A stretch of DNA of 64,000 bases, taken from contig NZ_CP009922.3 of the NCBI RefSeq assembly GCF_000993785.3, forward strand, positions 310,001 through 374,000, given 5' to 3'. The DNA is from Streptomyces xiamenensis (GTDB taxonomy: Bacteria > Actinomycetota > Actinomycetes > Streptomycetales > Streptomycetaceae). Position numbers and translations under genes: made by a program. Under the pieces are notes generated by a model. The model worked only from the letters and a program-made list of their open reading frames with translations. It was not told the origin of the DNA and did not search any database. Positions 1 through 8,027 of this stretch are shown here, piece by piece (the stretch's first letter is position 1; every line of letters begins with the position of its first letter).

Positions 1-336
1 CAGGGTGCCGACCCGGAGGTGTTCGCCGACAACATCGACCACCTGGTGGACCTGGTCGGGATCGACCACGTCATCGTGGGCACCGATGTGGGGGACGAGC
101 GCAAGTACTCCAAGGCGGGCATGGCACGGGTGCGGCGGCTGTACCCGGAGATCCCGATCGTCGGGGACGACCTGAACCTGGACATCATCCACCCCGAGGG
201 CATGGGTACCCCCGCCGACCTCCCGCGCATCACCGAGGTGCTGGCCCGGCGCGGCTACGGCGCGGACGACATCACGGCGGTGCTGGGCGGCAATCTGCGC
301 CGGGTTCTGGGCGACATCTGGGACACGCGGCGGTGA
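1..336 (+). CDS. M19 (membrane/renal) dipeptidase family, C-terminal fragment
   Basis: The reading frame is open from base 1, so the N-terminal part lies outside the window. The visible 111 residues contain IDHVIVGTDVGD, which matches the family's conserved stretch around the substrate/metal Asp (usually IDHVGIGSDFDG), and the C-terminal signature GYGADDITAVLGGNLRRVLGDIW. M19 enzymes are zinc amidohydrolases that cleave dipeptides with broad specificity. The stop overlaps the next gene's start by four bases (GTGA), so the two are translationally coupled. The metal-binding HxD of the N-terminus cannot be checked. An amidohydrolase acting on another small molecule is possible. Confidence 0.75.
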   Translation, partial: QGADPEVFADNIDHLVDLVGIDHVIVGTDVGDERKYSKAGMARVRRLYPEIPIVGDDLNLDIIHPEGMGTPADLPRITEVLARRGYGADDITAVLGGNLRRVLGDIWDTRR

Positions 337-2204
337 GCCGGAGCCGGCCGGTGGTCGCGGTGATCGGGGCGGGCCCGCGTGGCCTGGCCGTCCTCGGCCG
401 GCTCCTCGCCCACCTCGGTCCCGGCGGGTCCTGGGCGGGCACCGGCGCCGATCTGCACGTCATCGAGCCACAGGTGCCGGGCGCGGGCCGGGTGTGGTCA
501 CCGGACCAGCCCGAGGCGCTGCTGATGAACACCCTGGCGGGGCACGCCACCGCCTACCCCGACGACTCGGTCCGCATGGCGGGTCCCCCGCTCACCGGGC
601 CCGGTCTGCTGGAGTGGTCGCGGGAGCGGGGGCTGGGCCTGGCCCCCTGGGAGCACCCCGGCCGGGCGCTGATGGGCCGGTATCTGGCCTGGGCGTACGA
701 GGATCTGTCGCGCCGGGCGCCGGACGGTGTCCGCGTGGTGCCGCACCGGACCCGGGCCACCGCGCTGGAGCGGGTGCCCGGCGGGATACGGGTCCATCTG
801 GAGAGCGGGGCGCCGGCGGTGACCGCCGACGCGGTGGTGCTGGCGACCGGGCACACCGATCAGCTCCCGGGGGCGCGGGAGCGGGAGCTGAGCCGCTTCG
901 CCGAACACCACGGCCTGGTGCACCTGCGGCCCGGGTACCCGCACGAGGCCGCCCTGGACCGGCTGGAACCCGGGGCGACGGTCCTGGTGCGCGGCCTGGC
1001 CCTGAACTTCTTCGACCAGCTCACCCTGCTGACGGCGGGACGAGGTGGGCGCTTCACGCAGAACCCGGACGGCAGTGCCCGGTATCTGCCGTCCGGGCGT
1101 GAACCCCGGCTGATCGCGGGATCCGGGCGGGGCGTGCCGTATCTCGCCCGGGGCCAGGCTCCCGGGGCGATGCCGCGCGGGCACCGGCTGCGGTACTTCG
1201 ACGCGGAGCGGGCGCGGCAGTTGGCCGCGCGCGGTCCCGGCCGGGTGGACTTCCGCACGGAGGTGTGGCCGCTGATCGCGCGGGAGGCGGGGGCGGCCTG
1301 GTACGAGGTTGCGCTGCGGCTGCGGCCGGGGATGTCGCGGCTGCCGCGAGCGGAGTTCCTGGAGCGGTACGGCGCGGTGGAGCACGGTTCGCCGCGGTGG
1401 GCGGCGTTGCTGGCCGAGGCGTTTCCCGACCCGGCCGACCGCTTCGACCCGGCCGCGCTGGACCGTCCGCTGGCCGGCCGGGTCTTCCCCGACCGTCAGG
1501 CGCTGGGTTCCTGGATACGCCGGTTCCTGCGCGCCGACCTCGCCGCCGCCCGGGACCCGGAGCAGAGCCCGCTGAAGGCCGCGGCGGCGGCGATCGCCGC
1601 GACGAAGGCGCAGGTGCGCCGGGTGGCGGTGGCCGGGGTGCTGAACGCGGCAGGGCCGCGCGAACTGCGTTGGTTCCGGGGGTTCGGCGCCCATACGGCC
1701 AGTGGCCCGCCGGCTTCCCGGATCGCCGAGTTGCTGGCGCTGCACGAGGCGGGGGTGGTGGAGTTCGCGGGCGCGGGGCTGACGGTGGGCACCGACGGCG
1801 CCGCCGGGCTGTTCACCGGCGCGTCCCCGACGGTGGGCGGGGAGCCGGTACGGGCCGGCGCGCTGCTGGACGCGTGGCTGCCGGGGGCGGATCTGGCCAC
1901 CACCGGCAGTGCGCTGCTGGCCTCACTCGCCCCGGGCGGGCTGGCCCGCCCGCACCGGGCCGGCGCGGGGGACGCGGCCGTCCCGACCGGGGCGCTGGAC
2001 GTGGATCCGGTCACGCTGCGGGTGCGGGACGCCGCCGGGGTGCCGCAGCCCGATCTGTTCGCCTGTGGCATTCCGCTGGAGGGCATCGAGTGGAACACCG
2101 CGATCGGCGCCCGCGCCGGGGGCAACGCCGCGCTCTTCCGGCAGGCCGACACCGTCGCCCACGGAATGCTCACGGCGGCGGCGGGACCGTACGCGCGCCG
2201 CTGA
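333..2204 (+). CDS. FAD/NAD(P)-binding protein (NAD_binding_9 type)
   Basis: Predicted 623-residue cytosolic flavoprotein. Residues 5-25 hold a dinucleotide-binding fold (AVIGAGPRGLAVLG), and ADAVVLATGHTD near residue 170 is the second nucleotide-binding signature seen in FAD-dependent oxidoreductases. The C-terminus has CGIPLEGIEWNTAIGARAGGNAA, a typical closing FAD-contact segment of this family. The GTG start overlaps the TGA of the dipeptidase gene, so the pair is an operon. Members of this family occur both in primary metabolism and in natural-product clusters and few have known substrates. Its proximity to the lasso genes is suggestive only, because it is transcribed from the opposite strand. 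Confidence 0.75.
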   Translation: MSRSRPVVAVIGAGPRGLAVLGRLLAHLGPGGSWAGTGADLHVIEPQVPGAGRVWSPDQPEALLMNTLAGHATAYPDDSVRMAGPPLTGPGLLEWSRERGLGLAPWEHPGRALMGRYLAWAYEDLSRRAPDGVRVVPHRTRATALERVPGGIRVHLESGAPAVTADAVVLATGHTDQLPGARERELSRFAEHHGLVHLRPGYPHEAALDRLEPGATVLVRGLALNFFDQLTLLTAGRGGRFTQNPDGSARYLPSGREPRLIAGSGRGVPYLARGQAPGAMPRGHRLRYFDAERARQLAARGPGRVDFRTEVWPLIAREAGAAWYEVALRLRPGMSRLPRAEFLERYGAVEHGSPRWAALLAEAFPDPADRFDPAALDRPLAGRVFPDRQALGSWIRRFLRADLAAARDPEQSPLKAAAAAIAATKAQVRRVAVAGVLNAAGPRELRWFRGFGAHTASGPPASRIAELLALHEAGVVEFAGAGLTVGTDGAAGLFTGASPTVGGEPVRAGALLDAWLPGADLATTGSALLASLAPGGLARPHRAGAGDAAVPTGALDVDPVTLRVRDAAGVPQPDLFACGIPLEGIEWNTAIGARAGGNAALFRQADTVAHGMLTAAAGPYARR

Positions 2205-2297
2205 CCGGGCGGGACGGACCGGGTGGGCGCGCCCGGCGGACGCCGCCAGGGCTGTCGGTGGGCCGGTCGGCCATGGCAGCGGCGCGCTGAGGGTGCG

Positions 2298-2315
2298 CCG
2301 GACGCACGCGTCCGG
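2298..2315. terminator. Short GC hairpin after the FAD protein gene
   Basis: CCGGACGC and GCGTCCGG form a perfect eight-base inverted repeat separated by two bases. It lies about 95 bases after the stop of the FAD/NAD(P) gene and before the convergent zinc-ribbon gene, where a bidirectional terminator would be expected. There is no T-run, as is usual in this base composition. Confidence 0.4.
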
Positions 2316-2448
2316 GGGCCCGTCCCACGGCGCCGATCCGTCCCGGGTCCGGCGTCCGACACCGGCCAGGTCCCCCCGCGTACGGGGCCCCACCCGCCGC
2401 CGAGGTCGCCGAAAGGAGCCGCCGGGGCCGGGTGGTGCTGTGCGCCGG

Positions 2449-2637
2449 TCAGGTCCAGTCGATGATCCGCCGGACCAGGCCCGTGACGGCCCGTCTGATC
2501 CCCCCGAACAGCCCCGCCGCCACGGACACATTGGCCCCCAGCACGGCCGCGTCCGCGCGGTACGACCCGGCGCGGCAGGTGGGGCACGAACGGGGCCAAC
2601 GGCGCTTTCGCGCACCGCACTTCTTGCATGTCGCCAT
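2449..2637 (-). CDS. Small zinc-ribbon protein, 62 residues
   Basis: The N-terminus has two Cys pairs, CKKC at residues 4-7 and CPTC at 18-21, in a basic context (ARKRRWPRS). This is a zinc-ribbon arrangement. It is followed by a small hydrophobic/glycine-rich segment (VLGANVSVAAGLFGGI) and a basic amphipathic tail ending IRRAVTGLVRRIIDWT. The ATG is preceded by a plausible ribosome site (AAGGGGAG). It is the next gene after the lasso cyclase on the same strand, at the place where the RRE gene of a lasso operon usually sits, but it has no RRE-like sequence. Function unknown. Confidence 0.6.
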   Translation of the reverse strand: MATCKKCGARKRRWPRSCPTCRAGSYRADAAVLGANVSVAAGLFGGIRRAVTGLVRRIIDWT

Positions 2638-2895
2638 GTTCCGCCGCTCCCCTTGTTCCCCCGTCGCCGCAGGGAGGACATGCTCGCGCGGCTTCCCCGA
2701 CCGACAGGTTCCGTCGGCGACGCGTCAGCGGGCCGCCTTCGCGAGATCTGTTTATCAGGTCCCGCGCCCCGGCGGGAACGGCCCTCTGACGCCGGGTGCC
2801 CCCGGGGACCGCGCCGACTGCCCCCGGGGGCAGTTGGCACGCGCCGTCCCGCGTCCGCGACGGGTGATCCACGGGCGGGTGGCCGGCCGCGCCCG

Positions 2896-4686
2896 TCAGC
2901 GGGTGTGTGAGCGGAGCCAGACCTCGCACGCCACCGTGGGCAGCAGACCGTTGATGTCGGCGACGGTGGCGTGCGAGTGCAGCGCGCCGCGTGCCCGTTC
3001 CGGGTCGATGAGGCCCCCGGCGGCGAGCAGCGAGGTGTCCAGGAGGGACCGCAGGGGGCGTCGCTGTCGGCGCAGCGCGCGGTGGAGATCCGCGTCGTAC
3101 CGGCCCTTGGTCGTCCGGCTCAGGTTCCCGGGCGGGACGACGCCGTCCATGGCGGAAGTCAGCAGCGGCTTGAACCGCCCGGGCAGGTCCGTCTCGGTGG
3201 GCCGCGCCGACAGGGCGGCGGTGACGACGTGATCGTCGTGGTAGGGGGAGGCGTACGGGGGCCCGGCCAGGGTGGTGTTCAACTGCCGGACGGCGTTGCC
3301 CCCTTCCCTGATCAGGCACAGCACGAAGTGCTGCCAGCGGTGCGCCGCCAGCGACTCGGCCCGGCCCTCCAGGACGCCGCGCAGCACCGCGCGGGCGGCG
3401 TGCACCGCCTCGGGGGTGGCCCAGGGAGGCATCCGGGGCGGTGGCTGCCATCCGAGCCGGCCCAGCAGTTCGTGGGCGGGTGGCCCGTCCAGGTCCCGCA
3501 GGAGGTGGCGCAGCCACCGCCGGTATCCGGGAGGCGCGGCGACGGCGCGCAGTCCCGAGAGGGTACGGACGCGGTGGTCGAGACAGCGGCGCCGCAGGTG
3601 GCGCAGCACGTGCCCGGGGCGGCTCAGCGCCAGATCGGCCAGGTAGGGCGGCGCGGGGGTGAACAGTTCGTCCCCGCCGCCGCCCATGAGATGGAGCCGG
3701 GACCCGGCGGCTTCCGCGCGCCGCAGGACATCGCTCTGCTTGGCGACGTCCCGGACCCAGGGCACCGGCTCCTCCGTCCTCAGGCGCAGCGTGTCGATCC
3801 CGGCGTACCAGTCGGGGGTCCGCGGTGCCCCGATCACCAGATGGCGGGCGTCCGGCAGGGCGCCGGCGGCCCGCCGCGCCCAGAGCGCGTCGTCGTTGCG
3901 GGGGTCGGCGCTCTCCCAGCGCACCGTCACCAGCCGGGCCCCGCCCCGGGAGTCGGCGGTGAAGCACAGGCTGGTGGAGTCCAGGCCGCCGGACAGGTCG
4001 GCGCTGATGGTGCCGCCGCCGGCGGTGCAGGTGGCCACCGCGCGGGTCAGCGCCTGCCGCACCTCGCCGGCGGCCTCGCGCAGGGAGCGTCCGGGCTCGG
4101 GCGGGCTCCACCACCGCACCCTGCGCTCGGAGCCGTCCCGGTCCCAGGTCAGGGCGTCGTCGGGGCGGACCGCCGTCACTCCCGGCCACAGGGTGCGGCC
4201 GCCGAGCGCCGCCCAGGGCATCGGAGGGTCCAGCAGGCGGGCGGCCAGCATCTCCGCGTCCGGTGCCGCGCCGAGCAGGGCGGCGAGCGTGCCCGCGTCC
4301 GGGGCGGCGACCGGCACACCGTCGACGCGGGCGGTGAACACCCGGCAGGTGGCCGAGGCGGCGCCCCGTACCCATACCCGGCCGTCCACGGTCGCCAGCA
4401 GGTGGTAGCTCCCCGCCGTACCGGCGACCGCCGCCTCGACACCGGGGAGATCACGGACTTGGGCGATCCGCGCTCTCAGTTCCCCGGGGGTCAGCGCGCT
4501 GCGCCCCAGCACCGCCACGCGGACGCGTCCCACCCGCGCCGTCACCGCCGCGCTGCCGTGCCGGGCGCCCACCAGCCAGGGGCGCCCCGAGGCGTGCCGC
4601 AGGCTCCGCGCGCCCGGCTCTGCCAGGCGGTGCGCCAGGGCGGCGGCGGCTTCCGTGTCCGGCAGCACCACCCACGAACCGTTCAT
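2896..4686 (-). CDS. Lasso peptide macrolactam synthetase (asparagine synthetase-like cyclase)
   Basis: A 596-residue protein of the asparagine synthase B family. The synthetase half carries the ATP-pyrophosphatase loop LSGGLDSTS (residues 231-239) and the second ATP-site motif GGGGDE (335-340). The N-terminal glutaminase-like half lacks the Met-Cys-Gly amidotransferase start (it begins MNGSW), as in lasso cyclases, which adenylate an Asp or Glu side chain and close it on the core's N-terminal amine. The chosen ATG has an upstream GGAGG about 12 bases away; a longer frame up to 4833 would overlap the precursor gene and has no homologous-looking sequence. It follows the precursor gene on the same strand. 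The usual downstream RRE and peptidase genes are missing. Confidence 0.85.
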   Translation of the reverse strand: MNGSWVVLPDTEAAAALAHRLAEPGARSLRHASGRPWLVGARHGSAAVTARVGRVRVAVLGRSALTPGELRARIAQVRDLPGVEAAVAGTAGSYHLLATVDGRVWVRGAASATCRVFTARVDGVPVAAPDAGTLAALLGAAPDAEMLAARLLDPPMPWAALGGRTLWPGVTAVRPDDALTWDRDGSERRVRWWSPPEPGRSLREAAGEVRQALTRAVATCTAGGGTISADLSGGLDSTSLCFTADSRGGARLVTVRWESADPRNDDALWARRAAGALPDARHLVIGAPRTPDWYAGIDTLRLRTEEPVPWVRDVAKQSDVLRRAEAAGSRLHLMGGGGDELFTPAPPYLADLALSRPGHVLRHLRRRCLDHRVRTLSGLRAVAAPPGYRRWLRHLLRDLDGPPAHELLGRLGWQPPPRMPPWATPEAVHAARAVLRGVLEGRAESLAAHRWQHFVLCLIREGGNAVRQLNTTLAGPPYASPYHDDHVVTAALSARPTETDLPGRFKPLLTSAMDGVVPPGNLSRTTKGRYDADLHRALRRQRRPLRSLLDTSLLAAGGLIDPERARGALHSHATVADINGLLPTVACEVWLRSHTR

Positions 4687-4768
4687 CAGCCCCACCGTCC
4701 TCCACGCGCACGCCACCCGGAAACCGCACGCGGTCCGTTCCGCGCCCGCGCGCCGGGACCGACGGACC

Positions 4769-4807
4769 GACGGGGACGGGACGAACCTGGGTTGTCCCGC
4801 CCCCGTC
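4769..4807 (-). terminator. Long hairpin between lasso precursor and cyclase
   Basis: On the minus strand GACGGGGGCGGGAC pairs with GTCCCGTCCCCGTC over 14 base pairs, with one G-U wobble, around an 11-base loop. It starts 16 bases after the precursor stop codon. A hairpin here would partly terminate transcripts or protect the 3' end of the short precursor message, giving more precursor than cyclase. Such attenuators between the A gene and the enzyme genes are common in ribosomally made peptide operons. Its effect here is inferred. Confidence 0.6.
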
Positions 4808-4823
4808 ATCGCGACGATCGCTC

Positions 4824-4949
4824 TCAGCCCCACGTCTGGAACGGCGGCGCGCCCCCATCGGCGCGGGTGCCGAACCCCCCGAGGGTGACCTCGGTGAAGT
4901 CACCGGCCTCGGTCACCCGCGGCGGCTCGTAGGACTCCGCATCCTCCAT
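4824..4949 (-). CDS. Lasso peptide precursor, 41 residues
   Basis: Start ATG at 4949 has an excellent ribosome site (GGAGGTGA, five bases upstream). The leader is residues 1-23 and has the RRE-recognition pattern of actinobacterial lasso leaders: Y7, P10, V12 and G16 of the YxxPxLxxxG motif, then F18 and the obligatory penultimate Thr (T22). Cleavage after L23 gives the core GGFGTRADGGAPPFQTWG (18 residues). Its only acidic residue is Asp8, so an eight-residue Gly1-Asp8 ring and a ten-residue tail are predicted. There are no cysteines, so this would be class II. Bulky tail residues F14, Q15 and W17 are candidate plugs. The gene is followed by the cyclase after a strong hairpin. Confidence 0.88.
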   Translation of the reverse strand: MEDAESYEPPRVTEAGDFTEVTLGGFGTRADGGAPPFQTWG

Positions 4950-5251
4950 ACAGCTCACCTCCGTTCCCGGCCGAACATGGGGAATGTACGGGCCGCCCGG
5001 CCGAGCGCGGCCCGCAACGACCTCCCCACCGACGCCGGGCCCCAAAGCGCCGCCGGGGGCAAACCGCCGGGAGAGGTGGATCCGACGCCCGGACCGGGCC
5101 GGAGCGCCCCCGCCGCACGCCGCCCGCCCCCATCAGGCGCACGACCGGGCCGCGCGCCCCGCCCGCATGCCCCGTCAGAGAGCGGGGCGGCAACGGATGC
5201 CTCAGGCCAGGGACGTGTCGGGGGTCCGGGGCGAAGGCGGGGCCGTACGGG
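4950..5251. other. Non-coding stretch upstream of the lasso operon
   Basis: About 300 bases between the lasso precursor start and the inferred true end of the LacI-family gene. It should hold the lasso promoter and the LacI 3' untranslated region. I see no convincing -35/-10 pair, no RRE- or transglutaminase-like frame on either strand, and only the artificial C-terminal extension of the frameshifted LacI frame. Confidence 0.5.
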
Positions 5252-6273
5252 TCAGCGGGCCGGGCCGGTGGAGGAGCGCCAGATGACCTCGGTGAACGGC
5301 GCGTTCTCCTCGGGGGCGTCTCCCCCTTCAGTGTTGCCAGCAGTTGGCGGGCCACGCGGCGGCCGATGATGTCGTGGTCCACGAAGACGGTGGTGAGCGC
5401 GGGGGGCATGGCCGCCCCCACCGGGCTGTTGTCCCAGCCCGTCACGCTCAGGTCCTGCGGCACCCGCCAGCCACAGGCGACCGCCCCGCTGATGGCCCCC
5501 GCCGCCAGCAGGTCGTTGGCGGCGATCACGGCGGTCACTCCGCTGTCGGCCGGCAGCGCGACGACGGCCTCACGGGCCCGCTGGGCGAGCCAGTGGCAGT
5601 CGATGACGGCGTGCGAGGTCAGGCCCAGGCGCTCGATCGTCTCCAGGTACACGTCGCGGCGGCGCCGCGCGGACAGGTGCTCGTAGCCGCCGGCCAGGTG
5701 CAGGAAGCGGCGGTGTCCCTGCCGGGCGAGCCCGGTGACGATCTCGGCCATGGCCTGCGCGTCGGCCAGTTCACCGATGCTGCGCATGTGCGCGTCGTAA
5801 TGCGGGGTGACCACGATCGGGGTGCCGCTGGAGGCCCGGCGGGTGTCCAGCGGCAGGGCGGTGAGCGCGAGCAGGCCCTCGTAGAAGCCCGAGTCGGCCA
5901 GTTCGAGGGCGCGTTCGGCCCGGGCCCGGGAGGTCCCGTCCAGGGTGAAGACCTCCACCCCGTATCCGGCCCGGTGCGCCTCGTCCTGGGCACCGGCGAG
6001 CATCTCCAGCGAGCTGACCGCCGTCCCGTGGGGAAGCAGGAAAGCCAGCCGCCCGGTGTGCCGGTTGCGCATGGCCCGGGCCACGAGGTTGGGCCGGTAG
6101 TCGAGTTGTTCGACGGCGAGGCCGATGCGCGCACGCAGGTCCGCGTGGACGGTGCCGTCCGCCTTGAAGTAGCGGGAGACCGTCTGGTGGGAGACCCCGG
6201 CCAGCCGCGCGACCTCCCGCATGGTCGGACGCCGCGGCGCCGCGTGTCCGCCCCCCGGGGGCTCACTGCTCAT
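5252..6273 (-). pseudogene. LacI-family transcriptional regulator with a one-base frameshift near the 3' end
   Basis: The N-terminus is a standard LacI helix-turn-helix (REVARLAGVSHQTVSRYF, then the hinge helix YRPNLVARAMR), followed by a periplasmic-binding-protein-like sugar sensor that runs normally to RQLLATLKGETPP. The frame then shifts between about 5312 and 5326, in or beside runs of five identical bases. Inserting one base restores the family's normal ending (EENAPFTEVIWRSSTGPAR, stop at 5252-5254) and gives exactly 340 residues. Without correction the frame runs on to 4900 in low-complexity sequence. The start ATG at 6273 has GGAAGGG upstream. It is divergent from a Gfo/Idh/MocA oxidoreductase, its likely target. 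Either a real mutation or a sequencing error. Confidence 0.75.
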
Positions 6274-6339
6274 GGCGTTCCCTTCCGAGCGGTCACGGAG
6301 GAACATCTTGACACACGGAAGAACGCAAACCTACGGTTG

Positions 6340-6353
6340 AGTGACCGTTCACT
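6340..6353. promoter_or_regulatory. LacI-type operator candidate, imperfect palindrome
   Basis: AGTGACCGTTCACT has perfect five-base arms and a central CG, as LacI-family operators do. It lies about 67 bases upstream of the LacI gene and shares the core TGAnCGTTCAC with the palindrome 112 bases further on. Likely bound by the LacI-family protein. Confidence 0.5.
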
Positions 6354-6451
6354 CCGTGCCGGAGCACCTCGGGACCGTCCCGGAAAACGCTTCTGAACAG
6401 GTTGTCTCACTCATCGCTCCAAGGAAACAACTCCTCGGACTGGCGAGGCGG

Positions 6452-6463
6452 GTGAACGTTCAC
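6452..6463. promoter_or_regulatory. LacI-type operator candidate, perfect palindrome
   Basis: GTGAACGTTCAC is a perfect 12-base palindrome with a central CG step. It is about 100 bases upstream of the oxidoreductase start. An AAACGCTT element, also LacI-like, lies between the two palindromes near 6384-6392. The arrangement suggests control of both divergent genes. Confidence 0.55.
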
Positions 6464-6563
6464 TTCGTCATCGCATCCGATCCCCGACCGGTACGGCGAG
6501 GGTCCCCGCGCGGCCACGCCGCGCCCCTTGCGCCGACCGAGACCGAAGGACGAGAACGGACCC

Positions 6564-8027
6564 ATGAGCATCCACAGCCCCGTCGACCAGAACCCCACGG
6601 CGCCCCTGCCGGCGTCGAGCCGCAGCGCGACCCCGGCAGCCGGTGTGGTGCCCGAGTTCGCGCCCCCGCCGGCGGACCGTCCGCGCAAGCGCTACGCCGT
6701 GGCCGGCACCGGTCACCGGGCGGGCATGTACGTCTCCGCCCTGACCGGGGACCACGCGGACGTCGGCCACATCGTCGCCTGGCTCGACCCGAACCCCGGC
6801 CGCATCGACTGGTACGACGCGCAGGTGCGCGACGCGGGGGCCTCCGACCCGCGGCCCCCGGCCCTGCCCCGCTACACGCCCGACGAGCTCGAACGGATGG
6901 TGGCCGAGCAGAAGGTGGATGTGGTCATCGTCACCAGCCCCGACCACACCCATGCCGCGCTGGTGGAGCGCGCGCTGCGGGCCGGGGCGGACGTCGTGGT
7001 GGAGAAGCCGCTCACGACGGACGCCGAGGGCTGCCGGCGCATCACCCAAGCCGTCGCCGAGACCGGCCGCGATGTCGTGATGACGTTCAACTACCGCTAC
7101 GCACCCAGGAACTCCACGCTGCGCGAGGTGATCGCCTCGGGCCGCATCGGGACCGTCACCGGCGTCCACTTCGAGTGGGCGCTGGACACCGTGCACGGAG
7201 CGGACTACTTCCGCCGCTGGCACCGTGAGAAGGAGAACTCCGGCGGCCTGCTCGTGCACAAGTCGAGCCACCACTTCGATCTCGTGAACTGGTGGCTGGA
7301 CGACGTCCCCCGCCGCGTCTTCGCATCCGGCGGGCTGCGGTTCTACGGGGACGTCAACGCCCGCGAGCGCGGCGTGGGCGAGCGGCCCGAGCGCGGAACC
7401 GACGCCCCGGGCGACCCGTTCTCCCTCGATCTGCGCTCGGACCCCCGCCTGGAGGGGCTCTACCTGGACGCCGAGCACCACGACGGCTACCGCCGCGACC
7501 TCGACCCGTTCGCGCCGGGGATCACCATCGAGGACAACATGGCCGTGCTCGTCGACTACCGCGGTGGTGCCCTCCTCACCTACTCCCTCAACGCGCACAG
7601 CCCCTGGGAGGGTTACCGCGTCACCGTGAACGGCACCGCCGGGCGCGCCGAACTCGAAGTGGTCGAGCGCGGCTTCGTGGACCTGCCCGAGAACGGGGAG
7701 GCCGTCCTCGACCCGTCGGCGACCCCGGTCCCCGCTGCCGGCGAGGCGCTGCGGCCGGACGGGGAACGCCTGATCGTCCAGCGCCACTGGGAGCGGGCCG
7801 AGGAGGTCCCGATCCCGGCCGGCATCGGTGGACACGGCGGCGGCGACGCGATCCTGCTCATGGACGTCTTCCGCGGCGACCTGCGGCTCGCCCCGGACCC
7901 GCTGCGCCGCCCGGCCGGCTACCTGGACGGGGTGCGCGCGGTCGCCGTCGGCATCGCGGCCAACGAGGCCATGCGCACCGGGCAGCCGGTCCCGGTCGGC
8001 GAGCTGGGCCTGGGCACCGATCTGTAG
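6564..8027 (+). CDS. Gfo/Idh/MocA family oxidoreductase
   Basis: A 487-residue predicted cytosolic NAD(P)-dependent dehydrogenase. A Rossmann fold begins at about residue 36 (YAVAGTGHRAGMYVSAL), followed by VVIVTSPDHTHAALVERAL, the hallmark VVVEKPLTTD, and FNYRYAPRNSTLREVIASGRIG, where the catalytic-domain sheet begins. It is longer than the usual 340-390 residues, with an insertion of roughly 60 residues after the KSSHHFDLVNWW segment. That longer form is common among Streptomyces sugar-catabolic members. Substrate unknown; a sugar or inositol derivative is likely given the divergent LacI-type regulator and its operators. Start ATG at 6564 was chosen over an upstream in-frame start at 6528 that precedes the homology. 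Confidence 0.85.
   Translation: MSIHSPVDQNPTAPLPASSRSATPAAGVVPEFAPPPADRPRKRYAVAGTGHRAGMYVSALTGDHADVGHIVAWLDPNPGRIDWYDAQVRDAGASDPRPPALPRYTPDELERMVAEQKVDVVIVTSPDHTHAALVERALRAGADVVVEKPLTTDAEGCRRITQAVAETGRDVVMTFNYRYAPRNSTLREVIASGRIGTVTGVHFEWALDTVHGADYFRRWHREKENSGGLLVHKSSHHFDLVNWWLDDVPRRVFASGGLRFYGDVNARERGVGERPERGTDAPGDPFSLDLRSDPRLEGLYLDAEHHDGYRRDLDPFAPGITIEDNMAVLVDYRGGALLTYSLNAHSPWEGYRVTVNGTAGRAELEVVERGFVDLPENGEAVLDPSATPVPAAGEALRPDGERLIVQRHWERAEEVPIPAGIGGHGGGDAILLMDVFRGDLRLAPDPLRRPAGYLDGVRAVAVGIAANEAMRTGQPVPVGELGLGTDL

Noticed and set aside
2640..2895. Possible RRE (lasso B1) gene after the cyclase
   Set aside because: Read in all three minus-strand frames: only Arg/Pro/Gly-rich sequence, no PqqD-like pattern.
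1496..4375. 959-residue minus-strand frame
   Set aside because: Overlaps the cyclase and FAD genes in other frames; composition is Arg/Pro/Gly noise.
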